A stretch of 64,000 nt of DNA from Bradyrhizobium sp. NAS80.1. Its GTDB lineage: Bacteria; Pseudomonadota; Alphaproteobacteria; Rhizobiales; Xanthobacteraceae. Below, in pieces: positions 25,982 to 35,697 of the stretch. The notes below the pieces were generated by a model. It had not been told where the DNA came from and did no database searches. It worked only from the letters and a program-made list of their open reading frames with translations. The position numbers and the translations under genes were made by a program. Where the stretch lies: contig NZ_LGHL01000014.1 of NCBI RefSeq assembly GCF_001908205.1, forward strand, positions 28,700 to 92,699, in the 5' to 3' direction. Numbering within the stretch: the stretch's first letter is position 1; each line of letters begins with the position of its first letter.

Positions 25982-27844
25982 CTAACCCGCCGCCTCATCA
26001 AACTGCGCGCTCGCCTCCAGCCATTGCTCCTCCGCGCGCGCCAGCGCGTCGGCAGCATTGGAGCGGGCCTTCGACAGTTGCGCGGCCTGCTTGGGGTCGC
26101 GCGTGAAGATGTCAGGCAGGGCGAGGGCTGTGTCGATCTTGGCGATGATGTCGCTGACGCGGGCGATCTCGGCTTCGGCTTCCGCGATGCGCTTCTTCAG
26201 TGAGCCGCGATTGTCCGACTTCGGACGCTGTGGCTTCTCGTTTGGCGTGCTGCGCTCGCGCGGGGCGGGTTCGGCATTGCGCGTGGACAGCACCAGGCGG
26301 CGGTACTCGTCGAGATCGCCGTCGTAATTGGTCACAGTGCGGTCGGCGACGATCCAGAGCCGCTCGGCGCAGGCCTCGATCAGATAGCGATCGTGCGAGA
26401 CCATGATGACCGCACCCGGAAACTCGTTGATCGCCTCGGCGAGTGCGGCGCGGCTGTCGATGTCGAGATGGTTGGTCGGCTCGTCCAGGATGATCATGTT
26501 GGGGCCGAAGAAGGTCGCTAGCCCCAGCAGGAGCCGCGCCTTCTCGCCGCCCGACAGTTTTCCCGCCTTGGTGTCGGCCGCCTTGCCGGAGAAGCCGATC
26601 GCGCCGGCGCGTGCCCGCACTTTTGCTTCGGGCGCATCGCCCATCAGCTTGCGGATGTGGTCGTAGGCGGAGGCGTCCTCGTTCAGCTCGTCGAGCTGGT
26701 GCTGCGCGAAATAGGCGATCGACAGCTTGTCGGCTCGCGTCACCTTGCCGGAGAATGGCGCGAGGCGGCCGGCGAGCAGCTTGACCAGCGTCGACTTGCC
26801 ATTGCCGTTGGCGCCGAGAAGCGCGATGCGGTCGTCATTGTCGATGCGCAACGTGACGCGGCCCAGCACGGGCGTTGCCGGATCGTAGCCGACCGAGGCG
26901 TTGTCGACGGCGATGATCGGCGGCGACAAGATCTTCTCCGGCGCGGGAAAGCTGATCTCGCGCACGTCCTCGGTGACCAGCGCCGTGATCGGCTTGAGCC
27001 GCTCCAGCATCTTCACGCGAGACTGCGCCTGGCGCGCTTTCGAGGCCTTGGCCTTGAAGCGGTCGACGAAGGCCTGCAGGCGCGCGCGCTCGGCCTCCTG
27101 GCGCTTGACCTGCTTGGCATCGAGCAGTTCCCGCGCGGCGCGCTGCTCCTCGAAGGAGGAGTAGGTGCCGCGGTAGAGCGTGAGCTTGCCGCGCTCCAGA
27201 TGCAGGATCTGGTCGACCGAGCTTTCGAGGAGATCGCGGTCGTGGCTGATCACGATCACGGTGCGCGGATAGTGCGCGAGGTGATCCTCGAGCCACAGCG
27301 TGCCTTCGAGGTCGAGATAGTTGGTGGGCTCGTCAAGGAGTAGCAGGTCGGGCGCCGCGAACAGCGTGGCGGCAAGCGCGACGCGCATACGCCAGCCGCC
27401 GGAGAACTCGGCGCAGGGGCGCAGCTGATCGGCGGCGGAAAAGCCGAGGCCGGAGAGGATCGCGGCGGCGCGGCTCGGCGCCGAATGCGCGTCGATGTCG
27501 ACGAGCCGGGTCTGGATCTCGGCGATCCGGTGCGGATCGGTCACGCTTTCGGCCTCGGCGAGCAGCGCGTCGCGTTCGAGATCGGCCTTGAGCACGACGG
27601 AGATCAGGCTTTCGGGGCCGTTCGGGGCCTCTTGCGCGAGGCTGCCCACCCGCCAGCGCGGCGGCAGGGTCACCGAACCGTGCTCGGCCGCCAGCTCTCC
27701 CCGGATCACCTTGAATAGCGTCGACTTGCCGGTGCCGTTGCGCCCGACCATGCCGACGCGCGAGCCGGGGGTGATCTGCACGGAACTCTGGTCAATCAGA
27801 AGGCGTCCGGCGAGGCGGATGGAGAGGTCGGTGATCGAGAGCAT
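25982..27844 (-). CDS. ABC-F family ATP-binding protein
   Basis: This 620-residue soluble protein has two ABC cassettes and no membrane segment. Cassette 1 has Walker A GRNGTGKST at 34-42, signature FSGGWRMR and Walker B LLLLDEPTNYLD. Cassette 2 has GANGNGKST, LSGGEKAR and IILDEPTNHLD. Between them lies the Arg/Lys/Ala-rich linker (KQVKRQEAERARLQAF, KASKARQAQSRVKML) that ABC-F proteins insert toward the ribosomal P-site tRNA. A C-terminal coiled coil (IAEAEAEIARVSDIIAKI) suggests the Uup/YheS-like group. Such proteins act on stalled or unusual ribosomes; resistance roles are possible but not shown. Confidence 0.94.
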   Translation of the reverse strand: MLSITDLSIRLAGRLLIDQSSVQITPGSRVGMVGRNGTGKSTLFKVIRGELAAEHGSVTLPPRWRVGSLAQEAPNGPESLISVVLKADLERDALLAEAESVTDPHRIAEIQTRLVDIDAHSAPSRAAAILSGLGFSAADQLRPCAEFSGGWRMRVALAATLFAAPDLLLLDEPTNYLDLEGTLWLEDHLAHYPRTVIVISHDRDLLESSVDQILHLERGKLTLYRGTYSSFEEQRAARELLDAKQVKRQEAERARLQAFVDRFKAKASKARQAQSRVKMLERLKPITALVTEDVREISFPAPEKILSPPIIAVDNASVGYDPATPVLGRVTLRIDNDDRIALLGANGNGKSTLVKLLAGRLAPFSGKVTRADKLSIAYFAQHQLDELNEDASAYDHIRKLMGDAPEAKVRARAGAIGFSGKAADTKAGKLSGGEKARLLLGLATFFGPNMIILDEPTNHLDIDSRAALAEAINEFPGAVIMVSHDRYLIEACAERLWIVADRTVTNYDGDLDEYRRLVLSTRNAEPAPRERSTPNEKPQRPKSDNRGSLKKRIAEAEAEIARVSDIIAKIDTALALPDIFTRDPKQAAQLSKARSNAADALARAEEQWLEASAQFDEAAG

Positions 27845-27908
27845 GCGGCCTTGTCACCGCAAGGCGCCCCGAACGCAACCCGTTTTTGCGCAGGCTGGTT
27901 TGCGTCCG

Positions 27909-28091
27909 TCAATTCTGCGAGCTGCCGTCGCGATCGCGCTTCTTCAATTCGTTCAGAAGGTGTTCGAGATGCGAGGTCAGTCGCGGTTCGGGGCGAAGGC
28001 TCTGCTGGAGCCGTTCGCCCACGGCTTCGCAAATCGAGCGGCTCGTGCGCCGGTCGATCTGTTCGCTGTCATTGGCAGAAAGGCCAGCCAT
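27909..28091 (-). CDS. Possible small helical protein
   Basis: The reverse strand holds 60 codons from ATG 28091 (or 67 from TTG 28112). The peptide is polar and looks mostly helical (SICEAVGERLQQSLRPE, then SHLEHLLNELKKRDRD), unlike the Arg/Ala-rich noise of shadow frames here. It starts upstream of the ABC-F gene on the same strand. No good ribosome site is visible. I do not recognise a family. Confidence 0.42.
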   Translation of the reverse strand: MAGLSANDSEQIDRRTSRSICEAVGERLQQSLRPEPRLTSHLEHLLNELKKRDRDGSSQN

Positions 28092-28223
28092 CGCGGAGGT
28101 CCGTGTTCTCAAAGTAACAACACGGTACCAAGTCCTTGGCCCCCAAAATGGTTTCGCCGGATGTGGGGAATGCTTGGCATTCTAGTAAAAATAGTATGAA
28201 CGCGTGATATCCGCCCAAATACA

Positions 28224-28254
28224 AAGCCCCGGCGCAGGGGGAACGCCGGGGCTT
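28224..28254 (-). terminator. Intrinsic terminator of the 28306-28560 gene
   Basis: AAGCCCCGGCG (28224-28234) and CGCCGGGGCTT (28244-28254) form a perfect 11-bp stem with a 9-nt loop. On the reverse strand it is followed by TTTGTATTTGG. It begins about 52 nt past the stop of the small secreted protein. Confidence 0.8.
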
Positions 28255-28305
28255 CGCATGGAGGGTACCTTGGGGGAAGGTACCGGCAGGAAGGTGCTGT
28301 CGGGC

Positions 28306-28560
28306 TCAGTAGCAGCGGTTGATCAGCCGCCAGCGAGGTCCCCAGGGGGTCGGGACCAGACGGCGCACATAGCAGCCGCCGTAACCGTAGGAGACGGGGC
28401 CGCCGACATAGTAGCGCGGAGCGCCCCAGCCGTAGCCACCGTGCCAGCCGCCGCCGTGCCAGCCCCAGCCGCCATGCCAGTGAGCGGAGGCGGAGGTCGG
28501 TGCCAGCGCGGCACCCAGCGCGACCGCGGCGATGGCGGCAAGCGAAAGTTTCCTCAACAT
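28306..28560 (-). CDS. Small secreted Gly/Trp-rich protein
   Basis: The 84-residue protein has a signal peptide (LSLAAIAAVALGAALAPTSASA). Its mature part is rich in HGG, GGW and GWG units (WHGGWGWHGGG), then Tyr/Gly, and ends CYVRRLVPTPWGPRWRLINRCY with two Cys. It has the same architecture as the product of 11631-11984. GAGGAG precedes ATG 28560 and a strong terminator follows, so it is probably a monocistronic, well-expressed gene. Function unknown. Confidence 0.85.
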   Translation of the reverse strand: MLRKLSLAAIAAVALGAALAPTSASAHWHGGWGWHGGGWHGGYGWGAPRYYVGGPVSYGYGGCYVRRLVPTPWGPRWRLINRCY

Positions 28561-28871
28561 GGTGATCTCCTCAAAACTGCCGGCGCGGGGCTATCGCGTC
28601 GATGGAAAGGCCGCCGAAACGGTCCACCTCGTGATCAGGCTTTGGTTTCGATGGGCCCAACCTTACGCCGGCGAGGCTGAACCGAATCCTGACAGAGGCT
28701 TCAGATTGGGTTCATCCGGGTGAAATTGTTGTAATCCATGTTGGAATCAGGAGCCTGCGCCCTGCGGCGAAGCGCCTGTGAGGGCCGATCTGGCGGTCGC
28801 TTGCCGGATGGCGAAGGCGCCGATATAAGCCCCGCAACTCCGAACCACCGATTTTCCTCAAGGACACGACC
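28561..28871. other. Divergent gap between small secreted protein and ndk
   Basis: These 311 nt lie between divergent genes and should carry both promoters. I see no repeat, hairpin or gene that I can support. Confidence 0.4.
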
Positions 28872-29294
28872 ATGGCGATTGAACGCACTTTCTCGATCAT
28901 CAAGCCCGATGCGACCGCGCGTAACCTGACCGGCGCGGTTAACGCCGTGATCGAGAAGGCGGGCCTGCGCATCGTCGCGCAGAAGCGCATCCGCATGACC
29001 AAGGAGCAGGCCGAAACCTTCTATGCCGTCCACAAGGCGCGGCCGTTCTTCGGCGAACTCGTTGAGTTCATGACCTCGGGCCCGGTGGTCGTCCAGGTGC
29101 TGGAAGGCGAGGATGCTGTTGCCAAGTACCGCGACGCGATGGGTGCGACCGATCCGTCCAAGGCGGCCGATGGCACCATCCGCAAGCTCTACGCCAAGTC
29201 GATCGGTGAGAACTCTGCTCACGGCTCGGACGCGCCGGAGACCGCCGCGATCGAGATCGCGCAGTTCTTCTCGGGCAACGAGATCGTCGGCTGA
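28872..29294 (+). CDS. ndk: Nucleoside diphosphate kinase
   Basis: Ndk swaps the terminal phosphate between nucleoside triphosphates and diphosphates through a phosphohistidine. The 140-residue protein has the usual [11 protein letters not shown] start, [18 protein letters not shown], and the active-site H117 in [15 protein letters not shown] lies upstream of ATG 28872. It is followed by a long palindromic repeat and then terC, so it is probably transcribed alone. Confidence 0.98.
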   Translation: MAIERTFSIIKPDATARNLTGAVNAVIEKAGLRIVAQKRIRMTKEQAETFYAVHKARPFFGELVEFMTSGPVVVQVLEGEDAVAKYRDAMGATDPSKAADGTIRKLYAKSIGENSAHGSDAPETAAIEIAQFFSGNEIVG

Positions 29295-29313
29295 TCCATC
29301 AGCTGATACTAAG

Positions 29314-29397
29314 GCGCGATGAATGCCATCGCGCTTCAGGTTCTTGTTTGAGCATGATCTTTTCGGAAAACCGCGTCACACTTTTCCGGATCATGCT
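29314..29397. repeat. Dispersed palindromic element, copy 2 (long form)
   Basis: The same two-hairpin layout as 4237-4321. GCGCGATG-AATGC-CATCGCGC is a perfect 8-bp stem at 29314-29334. A long stem follows with arms AGCATGATC and GATCATGCT (29351-29359 and 29389-29397) around TTTTCGGAAAACCGCGTCACAC. It fills the gap between ndk and terC and may end the ndk transcript. Confidence 0.88.
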
Positions 29398-29425
29398 TTA
29401 AGACGACGGGGCGAAAGGACGTATT

Positions 29426-30286
29426 GTGAACTGGCTCTGGCAGATCTTCGATCCCGCTACGATCGGGGCACTCTTCACCCAGTTCCGCAATGAGATGGCC
29501 GAGCCGACCTTCTGGATTGCGGTCGGCAAGATCATCTGGATCAACATCCTGCTCTCCGGCGACAATGCGCTGGTGATCGCGCTTGCCTGCCGCGGCCTGA
29601 AGCCGCGGCACCGGCTATGGGGCATGATCCTGGGTGCCGGCGCGGCGGTGCTGCTGCGGATCATCTTCACCGGCATCGTCGCGAGCCTGATGGAGCTGCC
29701 CTACCTCAAGCTCATCGGCGGTCTCGCGCTGATCGTGATCGCGGCCAAGCTCCTCGTGCCGGAGCAAGAGGACGAGGACGGCGTCGAGTCGGCTTCGCAT
29801 CTCTGGCAGGCGGTGCAGATCGTCGTCGTCGCCGACATCGTCATGAGTCTGGACAACGTCATTGCGGTGGCTGCCGCCGCGAATGGCAGCGTGCCGTTGC
29901 TGATCCTCGGCCTCGCCATCAGCGTGCCCCTGATCGTGGCCGGTGCGGCGCTGATCATGGCGCTGCTCGCCAAGCTGCCGGTCCTGGTGTGGGCCGGCGC
30001 GGCGCTGCTCGGATGGATCGCCGGCGAGGTGATCGCGACCGATCCCGGCATCGCGCCGAAGCTGCACACGCTGTTCGACGGCCCGTTCGGCGCATCCCTG
30101 GACAATATGCTTGCGGGCTTGCGCATCCCGCCGCAATTCGCCCATGGCGGCGGAGGCGGCGAATATCTCTGCGCGGCGCTCGGCGTTGTCGTCGTGCTGG
30201 TCGTCGGCTCGATCTGGCGCCGGCGCAGCCTGACCCAGGCCGCGCTCGAATCCTCCGAGCGCCACGCCAAGGCGTCGGCGGAATAG
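29426..30286 (+). CDS. TerC family integral membrane protein
   Basis: The 286-residue protein has about seven hydrophobic helices and the two acidic family motifs: LSGDNALVIALACRGL near 50-65 and DIVMSLDNVIAVAA near 140. TerC-family proteins are linked to metal-ion export and to metal supply during secretion of metalloenzymes; the Asp residues in these helices are thought to bind cation. The start is GTG 29426, with AAAGGA 7 nt before it. A soluble loop (PEQEDEDGVES) is acidic. It converges on ppx, with a palindromic repeat between. Confidence 0.92.
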   Translation: MNWLWQIFDPATIGALFTQFRNEMAEPTFWIAVGKIIWINILLSGDNALVIALACRGLKPRHRLWGMILGAGAAVLLRIIFTGIVASLMELPYLKLIGGLALIVIAAKLLVPEQEDEDGVESASHLWQAVQIVVVADIVMSLDNVIAVAAAANGSVPLLILGLAISVPLIVAGAALIMALLAKLPVLVWAGAALLGWIAGEVIATDPGIAPKLHTLFDGPFGASLDNMLAGLRIPPQFAHGGGGGEYLCAALGVVVVLVVGSIWRRRSLTQAALESSERHAKASAE

Positions 30287-30296
30287 ACTATTTTTT

Positions 30297-30345
30297 GAGC
30301 ATGATCTTTTCGGAAAACCGCTTCACACTTTTCCGGATCATGCTC
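30297..30345. repeat. Dispersed palindromic element, copy 3 (core form)
   Basis: GAGCATGATC...GATCATGCTC, with inner TTTTCGGAAAACCGC, forms one long hairpin between the convergent genes terC and ppx. It lacks the GCGCGATG half-hairpin of copies 1 and 2. The last base of the ppx stop codon pairs within it, so it probably acts as a two-way transcription end. Confidence 0.87.
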
Positions 30346-31847
30346 TAGCGCCTCACGATCGAGCCGGAGCGGCCGACCAGGCGGGCGAGCTGGCGGAAGC
30401 GGCCGCCGACGCGGTCGGCGACGAGGTCGCCGAGGCGATGCTCGAACACCAGCATCAATTTGCGTCCCTGGCTGCGGAAATGCGTGGCCGGCAGCACGCC
30501 CGGCCGCGCCGCCGAGATCAGATGCGCGACGCGGAATGCCGCACCCAGCAGGCGGGCGCGTTCGAGCTGCGCCGGCGCCAGCAGCTCCTGCATGGTGGCC
30601 GGAGGCTGGTTTTCCTCGCTGAGACCCGCATATCGATAGAACACCGACAGCCCGACGAAGGCGCGCTCGGTGTGGGTGATCGCGCCGAAGTTTCCGTTAA
30701 CGACGAGGCTCAGCGTCTGCTCGCCGCGATGGTCGGGATGCACGCGCCAGCCGATGTCGGAGAGCAGGCACGCGGTGTGACGCAGCCGGCGATCCTCTTC
30801 GGTCTCGCGCAGCTTCACCACGCGCGCGAGGCGGTCGGTCCAGGCGATCAACTCACGGGCGTGCTTCGCCGAGCGCGACAGCAGCTGGTTCAGCTCCTCG
30901 GCCGCGCAGATCAGCCCGTCCTCGTTGCGTTCGGACTCCGGTAGCTTCTCGTGCAACAGGCCTTCGCGCACTCCGAAGGTCGAGAACACGATGGTCTTCG
31001 GCTGGGCCACCCGGATGATGTGCTCGAGCACCAGCGCCGCATAGGTGAGGAGCGGGCGGCGTGCGTCGGCGACGATCTCGATGTCGGCGAGCATGTCTGC
31101 GGCCGCGAGCCGCCGCAGGCGGCGCGAGAAGTCGAGCGCTTCTGCTGCGGAAATGGAGTAGCCGTGCATCACCTGGAGCGGATAACCGCTCTGGATGATG
31201 TGGATGCGCGCGAGCGCACGCCAGGTGCCGCCCACGGCGTAGAAGGTGCGGCCGCGCCCCGCGGTGAGCTGCGGCACCTCGTCGAGTTCCTCGCGCACGA
31301 TGCGGTCGGCGCGCTTGAGCGATTTGTGCGCGAGGTCCTGGAGCGCAAGACCGCCGAGCGGCATCGTCACACCATTGCGCAAGCTGTTCCTGCGCACGTC
31401 GATCAGCTCGAGAGAGCCGCCGCCGAGATCGCCGACGATGCCGTCGGGGTTATGGATGCCGGAGATCACGCCGAGCGCCGATAGCCGCGCCTCGCGTGGG
31501 CCCGACAGGATCTCGATTTTCACGGCGCAGATGCGTTCGGCCTTCGCAATGAAGTCCGGGCCGTTGGAGGCGTCGCGGCAGGCGGCGGTCGCGATCGCAA
31601 ACACGCGCCCGACCTGCATCACGCGGCACAGCGCGCGGAACCGCTTCAGCGACGTCAGCGCCTTGTCGACGGCGTCGGGCGCGAGCAGGCCGGTGCTCTG
31701 CACCTCGCGTCCGAGGCCGCACAGCGTCTTCTCGTTGAAGAGCGGAATGAGGCTCCGGGTCAGACCCTCGTAGACAACGAGACGGACCGAGTTGGAGCCG
31801 ATGTCGATGACCGCGACGCTCGATCCGCGCTTGCGCGGCCGCTTCAC
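30345..31847 (-). CDS. ppx: Exopolyphosphatase (Ppx/GppA family)
   Basis: Ppx removes terminal phosphate from long polyphosphate chains; family members may also hydrolyse pppGpp. The 500-residue protein has the actin-like ATPase-fold motifs AVIDIGSNSVRLVVYE and IVGDLGGGSLELIDV, then a C-terminal HD-like helical domain with LLSDIGWRVHPDHRGE. It starts 16 nt after ppk1, on the same strand, so synthesis and breakdown of polyphosphate are co-expressed. The stop lies in the palindromic repeat. Confidence 0.95.
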   Translation of the reverse strand: MKRPRKRGSSVAVIDIGSNSVRLVVYEGLTRSLIPLFNEKTLCGLGREVQSTGLLAPDAVDKALTSLKRFRALCRVMQVGRVFAIATAACRDASNGPDFIAKAERICAVKIEILSGPREARLSALGVISGIHNPDGIVGDLGGGSLELIDVRRNSLRNGVTMPLGGLALQDLAHKSLKRADRIVREELDEVPQLTAGRGRTFYAVGGTWRALARIHIIQSGYPLQVMHGYSISAAEALDFSRRLRRLAAADMLADIEIVADARRPLLTYAALVLEHIIRVAQPKTIVFSTFGVREGLLHEKLPESERNEDGLICAAEELNQLLSRSAKHARELIAWTDRLARVVKLRETEEDRRLRHTACLLSDIGWRVHPDHRGEQTLSLVVNGNFGAITHTERAFVGLSVFYRYAGLSEENQPPATMQELLAPAQLERARLLGAAFRVAHLISAARPGVLPATHFRSQGRKLMLVFEHRLGDLVADRVGGRFRQLARLVGRSGSIVRR

Positions 31848-31862
31848 GTCACGGATCCCGGA

Positions 31863-34067
31863 TCAGGATTGATGACGTTCATTACGGCGCGTGAGACGGC
31901 GCGGCGAGGATTCCTTGAGCGACTTTCCACGGCCAGACAGACTCGGATTTGTCATGAAGTAGTTGTGGACGTTGAAAGGCTCCTCGCCCTTCGCGGCCTT
32001 CATACGCGTTGAGGACCCATCGGGCAACAATTGCCAGCTCTGCTCATTGTCCTTCAGGTTGGCGACCATGATCTGTTCGAGAACCTGCTGATGCACCGTG
32101 GGATTTTGCAGCGGACACAGCACCTCGACGCGGCGGTCGAGGTTGCGCGGCATCATGTCGGCGGACGAGATATACACAGCCGCTTTCGCGCTCGGCAGGC
32201 CCTGACCCATTCCGAAGCAGTAGATTCGGCCGTGTTCCAGGAAGCGTCCGATGATCGACTTGACGCGGATGTTCTCCGACAGGCCGGGAATGCCGGGCCT
32301 GAGGCAGCAGATGCCGCGAACCACGAGCTCGACCTGCACGCCGGCCTGTGACGCCTCGTAGAGCGCGTCGATGATGTCGGGGTCGACCAGCGCATTCATC
32401 TTCATCCAGACCGCCCCGGGGCGGCCGTGCCGCGCATGCGCGGTCTCGCCCTGGATGTGCTCGATGATGCGCTTGCGCAACGTCAGCGGCGACACCGCCA
32501 TCTTTTCCAGATCGCTTGGCGCGGCATAGCCGGTGATGAAGTTGAACACGCGCGCGGCGTCGCGGCCGATGGTTGGGTCCGAGGTGAAGTAGGAGAGGTC
32601 GGTGTAGATGCGCGCCGTCACGGGGTGGTAATTGCCGGTGCCGGTGTGGACGTAAGTTGTGAGGCTCCCGCCTTCGCGGCGCACCACCATCGAGAGTTTT
32701 GCGTGCGTCTTCAGTTCGAGGAAGCCGTAGACGACCTGCACGCCAGCGCGTTCGAGATCGCGCGCCCATCGGATGTTGGCTTCTTCGTCGAAGCGCGCTT
32801 TCAGCTCGATCAGCGCAGTGACGGACTTGCCGGCTTCGGCGGCTTCCGCCAGCGCGCGCACGATCGGCGAGTTGTTGGAGGTGCGATAGAGCGTTTGCTT
32901 GATCGCGACGACATCAGGATCACGCGCGGCCTGCTGGAGGAACTGCACCACCACGTCGAAGGATTCGTAGGGGTGATGAACGATGAGATCCTTCTGCCGG
33001 ATTGCGGCAAAGATGTCGCCGCCGTGCTCGCGGACGCGCTCGGGATGGCGCGGCACGTAAGGGGTGAATTCGAGATCGGGACGGTCGAGGCGGGTGAGCT
33101 GCGAGAGCTCGTTCATGGCGAGTACGCCGTCGACGAGAAACACCTCATCGTCGGCAGCCGAGAGTGCGTGCTGCACGAAGCTGCGCAGCTCCTCCGGCAT
33201 CTTGGCGTCGATCTCGAGCCGGATCACCGACCCGCGGCGGCGGCGCTTCAACGCCGTCTCGAACAGACGGACGAGGTCCTCGGCCTCTTCCTCGATTTCG
33301 AGCTCCGAGTCGCGGATGATCCGGAAGGCGCCCTGGCCGTGCAGATTGTAGCCAGGGAACAGGCGGTTGATGAACAGGGCGGTGGCCTGCTCCAGCGTGA
33401 TCAGCCGGACCTTGCCCTCAGCGGGCAAGCGGATGAAGCGGTCGATCTTGCCGGGCATGCGGATCAGCGCGTTCATCTGCTTGCCGTCGGCCTCGCGCGT
33501 GAGCTGCAGCGCGATGGTGAAGCCGAGGCTTGGAATGAACGGGAAGGGGTGGGCCGGGTCGATCGCGAGCGGGGTCAGCAACGGAAACACGTTGTTGAGG
33601 AAGTAGTCCTCGATCCAGGTCCGTTCCGCCTTGGTGACGTCCTTGCCGTCGACCAGCACGATGTCGACGTCGGCCAGCGTGCCGCGAAGGTCGCGCCAGA
33701 TCGCCTGTTGGTCGGAGGCAAGCTGGGAGACCGTGCGGTTGATCAGCGCGAGTTGCTCGGACGGCGTCAGACCGTCGGGGCTCCGCTCGGCAATGCCCTC
33801 GCGTACCTGGGCCTTGATGCCGGCGACGCGGACCATGAAGAACTCGTCGAGGTTATTCGCCGAAATCGACAGGAATCGGACCCGTTCCAGCATGGGGTGG
33901 CTGGGATTGACCGCTTCCTCCAGGACGCGGCGGTTGAAATGCAGCCAGGAGAGCTCGCGGTTGATGAATCGTTCGGGGCTCGACGCGATCGCCGGCAGGC
34001 TCTCGATCTCTAAGACTTTCTCTTTAGTTTCAATAGCTTGCGCGATGTCCATGAGAAATCGGTCCAT
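31863..34067 (-). CDS. ppk1: Polyphosphate kinase 1
   Basis: Ppk1 builds polyphosphate from the terminal phosphate of ATP, reversibly. The 734-residue protein has the four usual domains: N domain with [19 protein letters not shown] at 34-52, head domain ([15 protein letters not shown]), and two phospholipase-D-like C domains. The two catalytic histidines align with H455 in [10 protein letters not shown] and H612 in [20 protein letters not shown] and [14 protein letters not shown] are also present. ATG 34067 is used; ATG 34052 is an alternative. It forms an operon with ppx. Confidence 0.97.
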   Translation of the reverse strand: MDRFLMDIAQAIETKEKVLEIESLPAIASSPERFINRELSWLHFNRRVLEEAVNPSHPMLERVRFLSISANNLDEFFMVRVAGIKAQVREGIAERSPDGLTPSEQLALINRTVSQLASDQQAIWRDLRGTLADVDIVLVDGKDVTKAERTWIEDYFLNNVFPLLTPLAIDPAHPFPFIPSLGFTIALQLTREADGKQMNALIRMPGKIDRFIRLPAEGKVRLITLEQATALFINRLFPGYNLHGQGAFRIIRDSELEIEEEAEDLVRLFETALKRRRRGSVIRLEIDAKMPEELRSFVQHALSAADDEVFLVDGVLAMNELSQLTRLDRPDLEFTPYVPRHPERVREHGGDIFAAIRQKDLIVHHPYESFDVVVQFLQQAARDPDVVAIKQTLYRTSNNSPIVRALAEAAEAGKSVTALIELKARFDEEANIRWARDLERAGVQVVYGFLELKTHAKLSMVVRREGGSLTTYVHTGTGNYHPVTARIYTDLSYFTSDPTIGRDAARVFNFITGYAAPSDLEKMAVSPLTLRKRIIEHIQGETAHARHGRPGAVWMKMNALVDPDIIDALYEASQAGVQVELVVRGICCLRPGIPGLSENIRVKSIIGRFLEHGRIYCFGMGQGLPSAKAAVYISSADMMPRNLDRRVEVLCPLQNPTVHQQVLEQIMVANLKDNEQSWQLLPDGSSTRMKAAKGEEPFNVHNYFMTNPSLSGRGKSLKESSPRRLTRRNERHQS

Positions 34068-34195
34068 CCAGTTTGCCCCAATTTGCGACTTACGCGCAAA
34101 ACCGCCAGGAGCATGTGTTAGGGCGATGACGTTTCGATGACATTGATGTTCCGCCGCTCCGCTGCGTCAAGCGGTCTTGAAGCCGGGCGGGCAGG

Positions 34196-34873
34196 TCAGA
34201 CGTCGCGGAGCAGATCAGCGGCAAGGGCCCGGGTGACGGGGCGGCCGAGCCGCAGGGCTTCGCTATCGAGCAGTTCTACGGCTTGCCGGGCGGCGGCAGA
34301 GGACCGCTCCAGGCGGGTGGCGAGGTAGCTGACGACGCTCTCGTCCACGGTGAGCTGGCGGTCGGTGCAGAATTTGACGATCAGGCCACGGAAGAGCTGG
34401 TCGTCGGGGGGCAGCAGTGCGACCACCGGCACAGCGCGCAGGCGCGAGCGTAGGTCGCGAAGGTCGATCTCAAGCGAGGCGGGCGCCTCGCGACCGGTGA
34501 GGAGGACATAGGCACCGTCCTCGCGGGCAAGGTTCATCAGGTGGAAGAGGGCGCGCTCGTCGAACTCCTTTGCCTTGAGATCCTCGACCACCACCGCACC
34601 GGTGGCGAGCGCCCCCGGGACGGCTTCGGCGGTCAGCCCATTGGCCGTGGTCGAGCGGGCGCCGGCCTCCTCGGCCCAGATTGCAGCGAGATGGCTCTTG
34701 CCGCTTCCTTCGGGACCGGCCAGCCACATGATCCGGTTCGGCCATTCCGGCCAGCCGTCGATCAAAGCGAGGCCGGCAGCGTTAGCGGGGCCTTCGAGAA
34801 AATTGTCCCGGCTGAGGCTCTCCGCGTGCGGAAGCGAGAACGCCAATTGTCGGGGATGAACGCGGCCTGCCAC
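34196..34873 (-). CDS. hdaA: DnaA regulatory inactivator homologue HdaA
   Basis: HdaA binds the sliding clamp and makes DnaA hydrolyse its ATP, limiting re-initiation. The 225-residue protein has the clamp-binding motif QLAFSL at 9-14, a Walker A GPEGSGKSH at 53-61, and AAA+ sensor regions (VVVEDLKAKEFDERALFHL, SRLRAVPVVALLPPDD). It lacks the DNA-binding domain IV of DnaA, which separates it from DnaA itself. It stands upstream of ppk1 on the same strand, with a 128-nt gap. Confidence 0.93.
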   Translation of the reverse strand: MAGRVHPRQLAFSLPHAESLSRDNFLEGPANAAGLALIDGWPEWPNRIMWLAGPEGSGKSHLAAIWAEEAGARSTTANGLTAEAVPGALATGAVVVEDLKAKEFDERALFHLMNLAREDGAYVLLTGREAPASLEIDLRDLRSRLRAVPVVALLPPDDQLFRGLIVKFCTDRQLTVDESVVSYLATRLERSSAAARQAVELLDSEALRLGRPVTRALAADLLRDV

Positions 34874-34999
34874 GCTTGCTTTGCTCCATGCCGGACGGCC
34901 GGCCTCAGTTGATAGATTCGACCATCGAGTGCGCCTTGTTAAGCGGGACTTGGCCTTTTGCGGGGCTGTTCCACACTCGCTCTTGCGCCTATTTTGCGC

Positions 35000-35542
35000 T
35001 CATTTCGCCTCGATCGTGCTCATGTGCCGCAGCCACTCGACGAGATAGAGAGACACGGAGGAGAGCGTGAAGACCGTGACGAGGCCCATCAGGATAATGT
35101 CATAGGGGGCCGGCTTGAAGCCGAAGGCAAGCGCCGCCAGCACCAGCGCGGCGTAGGCCACTTGCGCCGCGGTGTTGAGCTTCGACACTTTCGACGGCTT
35201 CATCTCGACCGGCTTGTCGAACAGCCAGGATACGATCACGGCGGCGACGATCATGATGTCGCGCGACACCACCAGGATCACGATCCAGCGGGGGATATCG
35301 CCCCAGATGCCGAGCGACAGGTAGATCGAGACCAGAAGTGCCTTGTCGGCGAGCGGGTCGAGCAGGGCGCCAAGCTCGCTCGCCATGTTGAAGCGCTTGG
35401 CCAGGAAGCCGTCGACCGCGTCGCTGATGCCGGCAATGAGGAAGACGGCGAACGCGACCTCCATTTGGCTCGACACAATGGCCCAGACGATGATCGGGAC
35501 CAGCATGATGCGGCCCAGAGTGATAATGTTCGGAATACTCAC
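35000..35542 (-). CDS. CDP-alcohol phosphatidyltransferase
   Basis: The enzyme family joins a CDP-activated lipid to an alcohol, here probably in phospholipid synthesis (PgsA-like). The 180-residue membrane protein has four to six helices and the family motif at 41-66: DAVDGFLAKR, then G58, D62 and D66 in LGALLDPLADK. I choose GTG 35542 because GGAAGC precedes it and SIPNIITLGR is the usual start; further upstream residues lack family character. It lies 126 nt before hdaA and is divergent from purM. CDP-diacylglycerol:glycerol-3-phosphate transfer versus another head group cannot be settled from sequence. Confidence 0.9.
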   Translation of the reverse strand: MSIPNIITLGRIMLVPIIVWAIVSSQMEVAFAVFLIAGISDAVDGFLAKRFNMASELGALLDPLADKALLVSIYLSLGIWGDIPRWIVILVVSRDIMIVAAVIVSWLFDKPVEMKPSKVSKLNTAAQVAYAALVLAALAFGFKPAPYDIILMGLVTVFTLSSVSLYLVEWLRHMSTIEAK

Positions 35543-35697
35543 GTGGCGCTTCCCGGCACCCGGTCTGACCTCGAATCCGGCCCCTTGGAGGCTGAACCGG
35601 TTGATATCTCTACATAGTATACGGCGGGGCGCCATGCGAGCCATTGCGTGTCCCCGGAATTCGACGTAACCAGCCGCAAACCCACTGGAAATCGGGC

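Noticed and set aside
25686..26106. C-terminal extension of the GNAT protein
   Set aside because: It arises from the frameshift; residues after HGFKQT have no GNAT character and the family ending is in another frame.
32427..34013. Forward open frame of 528 codons opposite ppk1
   Set aside because: Shadow frame; the reverse strand is a full polyphosphate kinase with both catalytic histidines.
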